Below are positions 36,833-48,593 of a DNA stretch of 64,000 nucleotides, piece after piece (within the stretch, counting starts at the first letter, position 1; every line of letters begins with the position of its first letter). The position numbers were made by a program, and so were the translations under genes. The notes under the pieces were generated by a model, which was not told the origin of the DNA, did not search any database, and saw nothing but the letters and a program-made list of their open reading frames with translations. Source of the DNA: Gossypium raimondii (taxonomy: Eukaryota > Streptophyta > Magnoliopsida > Malvales > Malvaceae); contig NC_068570.1 of NCBI RefSeq assembly GCF_025698545.1, forward strand, positions 51,169,924 through 51,233,923. Reading direction: 5' to 3'.

Positions 36833-38943
36833 TGCTAGATAGAAAGCTAATCATGGAAAGTGAATTTTTTGATAAAGTGAAAGATAATGCGGTTGTCCGA
36901 ATATGGTCAGAAAAAACGCAACTCGAGAAAGGAGACAGCTTGACGGAAGGGTACACGTCAGAGTTATTGGACTTCACTTATATCAATGTAACTCAGAATA
37001 ATTTCCAGGAGTTGAAAGAAATATAGGCCCAGTGGGATGATGAAGTTAAACAATTGTTTTACTCTAATTATGGTAACTTGCCTTATTTGCTTGATATTAA
37101 AGTGGACGAATATTTGTTTCGAGCTCTAGCCCAATTTTGGAATCTCGCTTATAGCTGCTTTACTTTTGGGGAGATAGACTTGGTGCCTACCATAGAGGAA
37201 TATACAGCCTTACTGCGTTGCCCAAGGTTTCAGGCAGATAAAGTCTATTCTAAAGCCGTCAATATCCCTACTTTTGTGAAGAAGCTAGTGAACATGTTGG
37301 GAATGAGTGAGCAATGGGTCTCACCGCGGGTCAAACAGAAATGGGAAAACAAATGTATTCCCTAGAGAAGTCTGCGTGATTTGATTTTAGCTCACCCTGA
37401 TACGAAGAAAAAAGTCAATGTTTTTGCTTTGAGCATTTATGGGCTGATGATTTTCCCTCGAGCGTTGGGGTATGTAGACGAGGCAATTACTGATTTATTT
37501 GATCGACTGGACAAGAGGGTCACACCTGTTCCAGCAATTTTGGTCGAGACATTTAGATCTTTAAGTGCGTGCCGAAGCGTGGGGGAGGGAAGATTCATTG
37601 GATGTGCACAGCTCTTGTTAGTATGGTTTCACAGTCACTTCTGGAAAGTGGATAAAGTCTCTTACCGAGTATTTTCCAAGAATTATTCTCCATTGAAAGA
37701 ATTAGCAGCCATGCCGAGACGTGACAACATTACCGTGGAAAGATGGATAGCGATTCTTCAAAATATCAAAGATGAAGATGTTGAATGGAAAGCTCCTTGG
37801 ATGGTGCCCAATGAGATCTTGTATCGATGTGGGAATTTCGACTGGGTCCCTTTACTTGGGATTTGGGGAGTCATTGGCTATCGCCATTGATGGTCTTCAA
37901 ACAAGATGGGTCAAGAGCAGTTCGTGCTCGCCACCCAAGGACTAGCTCAGTGCGAGTTTTTGTATAAAGATGATGGTTACAAGAAGAAGATTCGAGAAAT
38001 GACTAATGCTTGGAGGTAAACTCATCGGATGAAACGATTTACTGTAGGAGCGATGACGACCCCCGAGTATCATGGATGGAGAAGTAAGAGGATTAATGAT
38101 AACATCCCCGGGCCAAGAAAAGATTGCGTTCGATCCATAGAGGAGTATTTGTAAGTAGTTCCGTCAGAATTAGAGATCATTAAACAGGACTTTGAAAAAA
38201 GAAGTTTGGAATTGGAAAAGAAGATAGAGCAGCTAGAAGAGGAAAAGATGCATTTGGGACTAAATGTCGATATCCACAAGTTGGAAGCTGAAAAGTTGAG
38301 GAAAGGGAAGAACAAGGCTGAAGAGGATTTAGATAGTCTAAAAATAGATTATAAGAAGTTGCATTTGTCACTGAGAACTGCGGGTTTAGGTAAAATATCA
38401 GAGCAATGGCGACAGGAGATCAAGGAAGAAAAGGCCAAAGCTGTTCAGTGGGAAAAGAAATTTCAAGATGCCCGAGCTCGAGAAAGTGCTTTGGAGGAAA
38501 ATTTGTTAGAATGTCGAAATAAAGAAGCAATATTTAAAGCCCAGATAGCTGAGTTGGAAAGGTCGCTTCATTTGTGCCGTAGTCGTAATTCTATGATCGA
38601 GCTGAGAGCAAGTTTGAGCAAGATTGAAGAATTGAAGGAAAAGATAGAAGAACTTGAAGACGCATTGTGAAATTCTAAATTACGAGTAGAACTTCTTAAA
38701 AGACGTAATGAACAGTACCAAGAGCAGCTCCATCATCTTCAAAGTCAGATTAGAGATAGAGATTGCGTTATGGGCGAAGCTGTGACTCAAGTGCGGGAAG
38801 TGGCTGACCATCTGCAAACCTTAGCGGTTCAGGCTGATATACTAAGTTTGAAATATGAGTCGGAATCAAGTCGGGGTCGAGAGTTAGCTTGGGTCTTTAA
38901 GAGGGTTAAGGCTTTGAGCATAAAGGCAAAGCCGTATATGTAA
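36833..38943 (+). pseudogene. extra ORF1 upstream of gag (plant-mobile-domain-like, then coiled coil), fossil
   Basis: A coding region in the position of Ogre ORF1. The first two thirds contain FRALAQFWNLAYSCFTFGEI and LVPTIEEYTALLRCPRF, which resemble the plant mobile domain (PMD/DUF1985-type) shared by some transposons and host MAIL1-like proteins. The last third (about 38170-38930) is rich in Lys/Glu heptads (LEKKIEQLEEEK, KIEELKEKIEELEDAL) and should form a long coiled coil. Its function in the family is unknown. The region is interrupted. Confidence 0.65.
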
Positions 38944-39100
38944 TCCACTTTATGTAAAGAAATTTATTTTCTAGTCAAGTTTTCCTAATGAAATTGAATT
39001 AAAATCAATGCATTTTCTTTGCATCCATCTGCATTACATTTTTATTACATGCATTAAAGTTTCAAAAAATAATAATAAGAGCTCTAATTAATTAAAAATT

Positions 39101-41493
39101 ATGACAGTTACCCTAGAAATCAACAAAAATCTGCCAACTAGATATCATTACGGTACTCGCCGCAGAACCAAAGAAATGGATCAAAGATTAGAGAGATTAG
39201 AGCAATTGCAAGAACAGACGCAAGCTCAGATGCAAGAAAAACTAGATAAAATGCAGCAAGATATGGAAGAATCCCAAAGAGAATTATTGAATCAATTAAA
39301 GCAGTTAATGGCTGCGGGGCACGATACGGGGAAGAGCCCCGTGGTAAATTCTGGGGATGATCACGAAGACCCTGCCTACCCTCCAGGTTTCGCCCCAACT
39401 AATATCCAGACGCAACCAGGGGTGTACCCACAGAGGGTACCTGTCACTATTAGATCCCAATACCAAGTCGGTGCCCCAGCATCGATGAACTTCCCAACAG
39501 GCCCGGGTTCTAACCCCAGGGATAATCCTACTAATCCCGTGGTTCCTGGTCTCGACGATGTAGCAGAAATAGAGAAGGCAAGAATAGACTTGCCGAAACA
39601 ATTAGAAGACCGATGTAGATGGCTAGAGGAGAAGTTTAAAGCCATGGAAAATACTAATTACCACCGAGGAATGGACGTCAAAGATTTTAGCTTGGTATCC
39701 GATTTGGTCCTCCCTCCCAAATTTAAAATGCCGGAGTTTGAGAAGTATAACGGGACAAGTTGTCCCGAAGCTCATATCACTATGTTTTACCGAAGGATGA
39801 CTGGGTATATTAACAATGATCAACTGCTGATTCACTGCTTCCAGGACAGTTTGGTCGGGTCAGCGGCTAGATGGTACAATCAATTGAGTCGGGCCAACAT
39901 CTACTCGTGGAAAGATTTGGCGCAAGCCTTTATAAAGCAATACAGACATGTGATGGATATAGCACCTGACCAAATTGTATTGCAAAACATGGAAAAGAAA
40001 CCTAATAAGAGCTTCCGACAGTATGCTCAGAGATGGAGGGAAGTGGCAGCGCAAGTTCAACCACCACTTTTAGAGAAAGAGATAACCATGCTCTTTATCA
40101 ATACTTTGAAAGCTCCATTTCTCAATCACGTGTTGGGCAGTGCCACTAAAAGCTTTTCAGACATAGTTATATCTGGAGAAATGATAGAGAACGCCATAAG
40201 ATGTGGCAAGATAGAAGCAAGAGAAAGCACTAAAAGGTCAGCACCAAGAAAGAAGGAACACGAGATAAACAACATAAGCACGTTTAACAAGGACTATTCT
40301 AAACCAATCATGGTGGGAAAATCGAGAGCAGTAATTGCTAATCATCAAGGTTCTTCGAAACATGAATCCAATCCAAGGCCAAATGTGGAAAGACTTCAAT
40401 TTACACCCATTCCAGTAACGTATAGGGAATTGTACCAGAACTTATTCGATGCACATGTGGTATCTCTATTTTACCTAAAACTCATGCAACCTCCATACCC
40501 TAAGTGTTATGACACAAATGCCCAATGCGAATACTACGCGGGGATGAAGGGCACTCGATTGAGAACTGCACTGCATTCAAGAAGTTAGTTGAAAAACTTA
40601 TCAATATGAGGATCGTAAAGATTGGTGACTCATCAGGACCAAATGTAGCAGATAATCCGCTGCCCAATCATGATGATAAAAGGGTGAACGAGATAATTGA
40701 GAATAGAGGAAGAAGAGTCAAAGTCAACGTGGCAGAGATAAAGACCCCTCTTGAATGGGTTTGGAAACAAATGGTGAAAATAGGTCTCATCAAGCAAGAT
40801 TTGATAGAAATGCCTGAAAGAATAAAGAAATTTTGTGAGTTCTATGCAGAAGAAGACCACGACATCCAGAAATGCACCGAGTTCAGAACGGTGGTGCAAA
40901 ACTTAATGGATAATAAAGAAATGGAGTTCTATGAGGAGATCAAGGGATTAGAAAAGGGAGAAGTTTATGCTTCAGAGGAAGGACCTGCGGAGAAGGCCCA
41001 AATGGCTAATCACCCAGTGGTGATTATTTCAAAGCCAGTAAGCAAAGAATCTGGAATACAAATAGCGCCAAAGGTCATAATCCAAAAACCTGTATCCTTT
41101 CCTTACAAGGATAGCAAAAAGGTTCCTTGGAATTACGACTGCAATGTGACAATTCCAGGAAAAGAGAGCTTGGTAAATGCTTCAGAAGAAAATGAAGGAT
41201 TCTATACACGAAGTGGAAAGCGCTATGATCTGGCAAGTGCAAAAGTGGAATCTGGAAAAGGAAAAGCCTTAGTAGTTGAGTTGGAAAAAGCAAAAACAGA
41301 CAAAGTTGAATCGCATGTCAATCGGCCGGTAACTGAAAATGAGGCTAGAGAATTTCTAAAATTCTTGAAACATAATGAGTATAGCGTGGTAGAACAATTA
41401 CATAAGCAACCGGCTCGTATCTCGGTGCTTGAGTTGCTTCTAAGTTCGGAGGTGCATCGTAATGCGTTGATAAAGGTACTAAATGAAACTTAA
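39101..41493 (+). pseudogene. gag region of the Tat/Ogre-type element (fossil)
   Basis: A coiled-coil start (RLERLEQLQEQTQAQMQEKL) is followed by a Pro-rich linker. The retrotransposon gag core with YNGTSCPEAHITMFYRRM and LAQAFIKQYRHVMDIAPDQI comes next. The downstream part carries CEYYAGMKGTRLR- and CEFYAEEDHDIQKC-like degenerate zinc-knuckle segments, the double-knuckle layout seen in Tat gag. Broken. Confidence 0.85.
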
Positions 41494-41511
41494 GTCGCTA
41501 AAGATATCTCA

Positions 41512-41934
41512 GTGAACAAGTTGGACCGTTTGGTTAACAACATAAGTGCCGACAATTTCATCTTTTTTAATGATGATGAAATACCACCAGGGGGAAGAGG
41601 AGCCACTAAAGCCCTACATATTACCGCTCACTGCGGGAAATATATGTTGTCAGGTGTGCTAATTGACAATGGATCGGCCTTGAATATCTTACCCCTATCC
41701 ACCTTAAGCAGGTTACCGGTGGATAGTTCTCATATGAAATCATGCCAGAACATCGTAAGAGCATTCGATGGCACCGAAAGAAAGGTGATGGGAAGAATAG
41801 AAGTACCTCTCTTGATTGGCCCAAATACATACGAAGTGGATTTCTTAGTGATGGATATCAAGCCCTCGTATAATTGCTTGCTTGGGAGACCATGGATTCA
41901 TTCAGCAGGGGTGGTGCCTTCATCATTGCACTAG
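41512..41934 (+). pseudogene. aspartic protease region (fossil)
   Basis: The retropepsin signature LIDNGSALNILPLSTLSRL (an Asn-Gly-Ser in place of the usual Asp-x-Gly-Ser form) is followed by the conserved flap and tail, SYNCLLGRPWIHSAGVVPSS. Confidence 0.88.
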
Positions 41935-42590
41935 AAGTTAAAATTAGTGACAGAAGGCCGGTTAGTTACGGTTAACGCTGAGGAAGACATCATTGCATCG
42001 GTAACCAGTGACGCACCATATTTGGGAGTAGATGATGAGGCGGTTGAATGTTCTTTTCGATCCTTAGAGTTCGTAAATGCAACTTTTGTCACTGAGGGAA
42101 AGAAAATCCCAATGCCCAGTATATCTAGAGCCACAAGGATGGGACTACAAATGACAGTTGGGAAATGAGCTATGCCTGGAAAAGGACTGGGAAGATGCCT
42201 TCAAGGAAGGATAGAGGCACCAGTTGTGAAAGACAAACAAGACCGCTTTGGTTTAGGATTTAAACCAAATGCCAAGCAGAAAAGGAAAGAGTTAGAAAAA
42301 AGATAAGAGAGGAGGAAGGCACGTTTGAACGGAAAAGAAGTTGATTGGGAACGTATGGCTTTCCCTCACATATCCAGGACATTCGTATCGGGAGGAACCA
42401 TATATTCTGGACTGAGGACTCCAAGAAAGAAGATCACAGAGGAAATGTTAGGAAACTTGAACATCAACGCCATATTTGAAGAAGAATCTGAAGAAGGAAG
42501 TACATCAGGCATCTATCCCGTTGAACTTGGGAGTGTTTTAAACAATTGGACTGCAGAAGAAATGCCTGAAGTTTTTAGAGCTTTTCCAGA

Positions 42591-42858
42591 GTAATATTCA
42601 AAACATATTAATTGTTCTAAGCCTAGAGAGAATGAAAACTTTTTGTGAACTGAAATGGGCTTATATTTGGACATTGTGATTTCAATGAAATATATCTTCG
42701 CATTTTGAGTATATATTCTTTTAAAATTCTTTTCATTCTTTCAAACGAATAGTCATCTTGAATGCTTTTATTTCGAATCATTCTTTTATTTATGACCACA
42801 CTAAATAAGAATCCTTAAATTCATACATTCCCTTTACATTCTTTGATACTTATAACAG
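42591..42858 (+). other. probable intron of the Tat/Ogre-type transcript
   Basis: An AT-rich, non-coding segment of 268 bp lies between the protease side and the reverse-transcriptase side, beginning GTAATATTC and ending CTTATAACAG. Ogre elements are known to splice an intron between protease and reverse transcriptase, and this lies in that place. Inference by position and motif. Confidence 0.5.
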
Positions 42859-43020
42859 GTCCCAAGATATCAATGACATGAGTGACTCTACTATGGACTT
42901 AGAAAATCTTTTTGAACGAGATATGTATTTAGAGGAATCTCAAGATTTTGAAGATAACATAGATTGCAACCTATCTCCGGACTTGTTAAGGATGGTAGAG
43001 CATGAAGAGAAACAAATCCT

Positions 43021-44250
43021 GTGATCCTGGAAGAGGGAAAGGTGGTAAAGATTGGCACGTGCATAGCTGAAGAAGTAAAACAAAACCTCATTGAATTGCT
43101 TCGAGAGTTCAAAGATGTCTTCGCATGGTCGTATCAGGACATGCCTGGCTTAAATATGGATATTGTAGTTCACCATCTTCCTATAAAGGAAGATTGCAAG
43201 TCGGTTCAGCAAAAACTCCGAAGAATGAGGCCTGATGTTGTATTGAAAATAAAAGAGGAGGTGCAAAAGCAATTCGATGCTGGATTCCTGCAAGTGGTCA
43301 AATATTCTGAGTGGGTAGCCAATATTGTACCTGTCCCTAAGAAAGATGGGAATGTACGAATGTGTGTAGATTATATAGATTTAAATAAGGCTAGCCCAAA
43401 AGATAACTTTCCCTTGCCGCATATCGACGCCTTGGTAGACAACACGGCAGGGCATTCACTGTTTTATTTCATGGATGGTTTCTCTGGATATAACCAAATT
43501 AAGATGCACCCCGAAGATATGAAGAAAACTACATTCATAACCTTATGGGGGACTTTTTGTTATAAAGTGATGCCATTTGGGTTGAAAAATGCAGGGGCAA
43601 CGTATCAGAGGGCCATGGTAACACTGTTCCATGATATGATGCATAAGGAGTTAGAAGTCTATGTTGATGACATGATTGCAAATCTAAAACAGAAAAGGAA
43701 CATGTGCAGTGAGGTTGAGAAAATTTCAGCTAAAGCTAAATCTAGCAAAATGCACATTTGGGGTCAGATCAGGAAAATTGCTTGGGTTCGTGGTCAGTGA
43801 GAGAGGAATTGAGATTGATCCTGACAAAGTAAGAGCAATACAAGAATTACCCCCACCACGTACTCAAAAGGAGGTTCGAGGTTTTCTAGGAAGGCTGAAC
43901 TATATCGCTCGGTTCATCTCACAGCTAACCGAGAAATGCGACCCCATATTTCGCCTCCTCAAGAAACATAATCCAAGTGTATGGGATGATGAATGTCAAA
44001 AAACTTTTGAAAAAGTCAAACATTACTTATCCAACGCCCCAGTGCTGATACCACCCTGCCCAGACAAACCGCTCATACTGTATTTGGCAGTATTTGAAAA
44101 TTCCATGGGATGCGTGCTTGGTCAACATGATGAATCAGGATGAAAGGAAAGAGCAATCTACTATCTCAGTAAGAAGTTCACCGAATGCAAAACAAGATAT
44201 TCGCCAATTGAGAAATTATGTTGTGCCCTAATCTGGACAATTCGGAGACT
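43021..44250 (+). pseudogene. reverse transcriptase and RNase H region (fossil)
   Basis: Typical Ty3/gypsy blocks are readable: DAGFLQVVKYSEWVANIVPV, RMCVDYIDLNKASPKDNFPL, MDGFSGYNQIKMHPEDMKKT, FGLKNAGATYQRAM and the catalytic YVDDMI. These are followed by GFLGRLNYIARFISQLTEKC and an RNase H segment (PLILYLAVFENSMGCVLGQH). Broken. Confidence 0.93.
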
Positions 44251-44399
44251 GAGACAGTACATGTTGTACCATACGACCTGGTTTATGTGAACCAGAAGGC
44301 GGTCAAAGGGAGCGCAATAGCGGAATTCCTAGTAAGTAGAGCTCTGGAAGATTATGAGCCATTGAACTTTGATTTCCCAAATGAGGATTTGATGTATGT

Positions 44400-44830
44400 T
44401 GCAACTGTAGAAAGAGATTTCCAAGAAGGTGGTCCTTGGAAGTTGAGTTTTGACGGAGCTTCAAATGCTATAGGCAACGGAATTGGGGCAGTACTCGTGT
44501 CTCCTAGTGGAGATTACTATCCTTTCACTAGCAAATTGGACTTTGATTGCACAAATAACATGGCTGAGTATGAAGCTTGCATTATGAGCATCCGGGCAGC
44601 TATAGAGCGGAAAATTAAAGTGCTAGAGGTATACGGGGACTCTGTATTAGTAATTTACCAGCTCAAAGGGGAATGGGAAACAAGAGACCCAAAGTTAGTT
44701 CGCTATCAAAAATTGGTTCTAGAATTGATTGAGGAATTTGATAGTGTCACCTTTAGCTATCTCCCACGAGATGAGAACCAGATGGCAGATGCTTTGGTCA
44801 CCCCAGCTTCTATGTTCAAAGTGAACAAAC
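44400..44830 (+). pseudogene. second, archaeal-like RNase H (fossil)
   Basis: GGPWKLSFDGASNAIGNGIG, NNMAEYEACIMSIRAA and YGDSVLVIYQLKGEW show the Asp, Glu and Asp positions of the additional RNase H that marks the Tat clade of Ty3/gypsy elements. Confidence 0.85.
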
Positions 44831-44929
44831 TAGAGGATATGAAGCCTATCCAGATCAGCATCTATGAGGCTCCAGCCCATTGTTGTAACATTGACAATGA
44901 AGAGGAAAATGATGATCACCCATGGTATC

Positions 44930-46168
44930 ACGACATATTACGATATGTGAAAAGTCGTGAGTACCCTGACCATGTAACGGAAAATGACAAGAAGACATTA
45001 AGGAGGTTAGCCATTGACTATGTCCTAGATGGGGAAATTTTGTATAAAAAGGGAAAAGATCAAGTATTGTTGAGGTGTGTGGATGCTGTCGAGGCAAAGA
45101 AAGTTTTGGAAGAAGTGCATGAAGGTATCTGCGGAACGCATGCCAACGGCTTCACGATGGCCAGACAAATTATGAGATTTGGGTACTATTGGTCTACCAT
45201 GGAAGGGGATTGCATTAATTATGCCAAAAGGTTCCATAAATGTCAAATTTATAGTGACAAAAATGCACGCACCACCTTCACCCCTTCATGTTATGGTTTC
45301 TCCATGGCTTTTCTCCATGTGGGGAGTGGACGTTATCGGGCCAATATCTCCAAAAGCTTCTAATGGGCATCATTTTATCTTTGTGGTTATTGATTACTTC
45401 ACTAAATGGGTGGAGGCTGCTTCATATGCAAATGTCACAAACTCAGCAGTTAGCAAGTTTCTGAAAAAAGAGATCATATGTCGATACGGGACGCCTGAAA
45501 GGATCATATCCGATAATGCGCTGAACTTAAACAACAACTTAATAGCGGAAGTTTGCAGTCAGTTCAAGATCAGACACCACAATTCGTCACCGTATCGTCC
45601 AAAAATGAATGGTGTCGTGGAGGCAGCTAACAAAAACATCAAGAAAATTATAGGGAAAATGACTGAAACCTACAAAGACTGGCACGAGAAATTACCTTTC
45701 ACTTTCCTGGCATATCGTACTTCTGTTAGGACCTCTACTAGGGCAACACTGTTTTCTCTAGTCTATGGGATAGAAGCAGTTTTACCCATAGAAGTTGAAA
45801 TTCCTTTTCTCCGAGTATTAGCTGAACTAAAGTTGGATGAGGCTGAATGGATTCAATCTCGATATGACTAGCTAAACTTGGTAGAAGAAAAGAGGTTAAA
45901 AGCTATTCGTCATGGTCAGATGTATCAGAAACGAATGATGCGAGCCTATAACAAAAAAGTTCGTCCCAGAGAATTTTCTGAGGGGACTGGTTTTGAAAAG
46001 ATTCTTCCTCTACAAAAGGATTTTAGAGGAAAATGGATGCCAAATTGGGAAGGTCCTTATGTGGTAAAAAAGGCCTTTTCGGGAGGAGCTTTAATCCTGA
46101 GCGAGATGGATGGTAAAAGCCTGCCAAATCCTGTAAATTCAGACTCAGTCAAGAAATATTTCACTTGA
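44930..46168 (+). pseudogene. integrase region (fossil)
   Basis: An HHCC-like zinc region with GICGTHANGFTMARQIMRFG and the core WGVDVIGPISPKASNGHHFI come first. FVVIDYFTKWVEAASY and YRPKMNGVVEAANKNIKKII follow, carrying the Asp, Asp and Glu catalytic positions. A C-terminal GPYVVKKAFSGGALILSEMD stretch follows. Broken. Confidence 0.92.
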
Positions 46169-47488
46169 AAAAAGGGGCACTCAAAAAAAAAAGGAGAGGC
46201 CAAGGTGAAAACCCTTAAAGGGCACCTTGAGACCAAAGGGGATTTGAGTTGAAAACCTGAAAAAGGCGGCTCAAATTTTGAAGAAACGTGGGGTGAACAA
46301 AATAGCTCAAAATTCAATTAGGACCTGGGGCATGTGGTGGTCTTACTATACCTGAACCACAAGAAGGAGTAGGTGATATCTTGGGGTATTAACAAAATAC
46401 TGTAGATTCCCTAAACATATATTAAATGGTCTTTAGAAAACTTATGCAGGGAAGCTCGTGCTGCGATATCTGGGGCACCTGTTGTCATCTTATATTTTGA
46501 ATCTTGGCAAAATTTGTTATCTTGATTAATGTATTCATTTCAAGCTTTGATCCCCAATAAAATTTCATTTTGTCTATTGTCTTATTCCATTTTATCTTAG
46601 CAAAATTTGTTATCTTGATTAACTCATTCATTTCGAGATTTGTTCTCAATAACATTTTGTTTGTTCATTGTGATAATCTTCTTCGAAAAAACATTTAGAA
46701 TAACTATTAATAAACTGAATGTCCAAGCAAATGGAGTTTTGCATGTTACTCTAGAAATTTCTAAATAACGAAGGAACCTGAAACAGGACTGTTGTTTAGA
46801 ACACACCAAATTCAAAGTGTCTAAAAGGGAAAAGTCTAAGGCAAGACTATCCTTTCAAATTTTGTTCAAACATTGAACAAAATGACAAGATGTCGTGTTG
46901 GTGGCAAAGCTTCAATGAACAAACAAGCGATGTTCACCAAGTAATAAGAAAAGGTCTTCTGGGAGAAGATTCTTCATTGTGCATAAACATTTGGGATAAC
47001 ACCATGGGAATGGGGTAAATGACCAAAGAGCTTCACATTCTGTATTCTTGAATTGTGATAGCAGAGGATCGAGAAAAGGTCAGATCTTTCTTTGGATTAC
47101 AGCGGGAGAAAGATGGTTCAAATTTTGCACCCAGTGGATTGAACTTGGAGGTTTACAGTAGGGGCAATCTGATTAAGTGTTTCTTTGGATATGCCAGCCG
47201 AGCAAGAAGGCGTTGTGACACGTCAGTGATAAAAAAATAAGCAATAACAACTCAAACATTAAAAATGAATCATTCTCATGACATTCTGCATTCATGCAAA
47301 TATCATTCATATAGATCTAGTTAGGAAATTTTGATTCATGACATCCTAAACACTAGGCATAAATAGGTCCATCAAATGGATTATACAGGTCATGTTCCCC
47401 AGAGAACAGTTCAATGAAGATTGCAGATATTGCCTTCCTGTACTGACAGCGAAGCAGACCGAAGAAACCATGGTTTGCAATTCAAAAG
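46169..47488 (+). other. 3' untranslated part of the Tat/Ogre-type element, before the array
   Basis: Non-coding internal sequence between the integrase end and the tandem array. It holds a short repeated motif (CAAAATTTGTTATCTTGATTA at about 46508 and again at about 46601) but no recognisable gene. Confidence 0.7.
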
Positions 47489-48525
47489 ATTGAAGCCACA
47501 ATGGCAAATCTTACTTCCCAGGCGATGCAGCGGAACAGATTGAAGCTACGACAGCGAATCTCACTTCCCCGACATTGCAATTCAAAAGATTGAGGCCACA
47601 ACGGTGAATCTTACTTTCCTAGCGTTGCAATGGAACAGATTGAAGCTACAACAGCGGATCTTACTTCCCTGACATTGCAATTAAAATGATTGAAGCTACA
47701 ACAGCGGATCTTACTTTCCAGGCGATGCAGCGGAACAGATTGAAGCTACGACGGTGAATCTTACTTCCCTGACATTACAATTTAAAATATTGAAGCCACA
47801 ATGGCAAATCTTACTTCCCAGGTGATGCAGCGGAACAGATTGAAGCTACGACGGCGAATCTCACTTCCCCGACATTGCAATTCAAAAGATTGAGGCCACA
47901 ACGGAAAATCTTACTTTCCTAGCGTTGCAATGGAACAGATTGAAGCTACAACAGTGGATCTTACTTCCTTGACATTGCAATTAAAAGGATTGAAGCTACA
48001 ACAGCGGATCTTACTTTCCAGGCGATGCAGCGGAACAGATTGAAGCTACGACGGTGAATCTCACTTCCCCGACATTGCAATTCAAAAGATTGATGCCACA
48101 ACGGCGAATCTTACTTTCCTAACGTTGCAATGGAACAGATTGAAGCTACAACAGCGGATCTTACTTCCTTGACATTGCAATTAAAAGGATTGAAGCTACA
48201 ACAGCGGATCTTACTTGCCAGGCGATGCAGCGGAACAGATTGAAGCTACGACGGCGAATCTCACTTCCCCGACATTACAATTTAAAAGATCAAAGCCAAC
48301 GGCGAATCTTACTTCTCTGGCGATGCAGTGGAACAGATTGAAGCTACAACGGCGAATCTCGCTTCCTCGACATTGCAATTAAAAGATTGAGGCCACAACG
48401 GCGAATCTTACTTCCCAGGCGATGCAGCGGAACAGATTGAAGCTACGATGGCGAATCTTATTTTCTCGATATTACAACTAAAGATTGAAGCCGCAATGGC
48501 GAATCTTATTTCCTCGGCGAGACCG
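47489..48525 (+). repeat. ~50-bp tandem array in the element's 3' untranslated region
   Basis: About 20 units of roughly 50 bp, each beginning ATTGAAGC(T/C)AC and holding GGCGAATCTTACTTCC. Unit types alternate (ending GGAACAG or CAATTCAAAAG/CAATTAAAAGG), giving a higher-order period of about 100 to 250 bp. The array lies 70 bp before the 3' LTR. The unit length is not a multiple of three and no long frame runs through it, so it is not protein-coding. Confidence 0.9.
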
Positions 48526-48580
48526 GGCAAAAATTGGTCTTTCTTAGTCTTTGCTCTGTTATCGTTACACGAAAACGAGC

Positions 48581-48589
48581 AAAGAGGGA
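48581..48589 (+). other. polypurine tract before the 3' LTR
   Basis: AAAGAGGGA ends four bases before the 3' LTR start at 48594, the expected site of plus-strand priming in LTR elements. Confidence 0.55.
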
Positions 48590-48593
48590 CAGC

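Noticed and set aside
39138-40060. Several antisense frames of 60-100 residues across the gag region
   Set aside because: Shadows of the sense-strand gag frame; no domain resemblance.
47489-48525. CRISPR-like or coding repeat array
   Set aside because: There are no unique spacers, units are about 50 bp and out of frame, and it lies in the 3' untranslated region of a retrotransposon.
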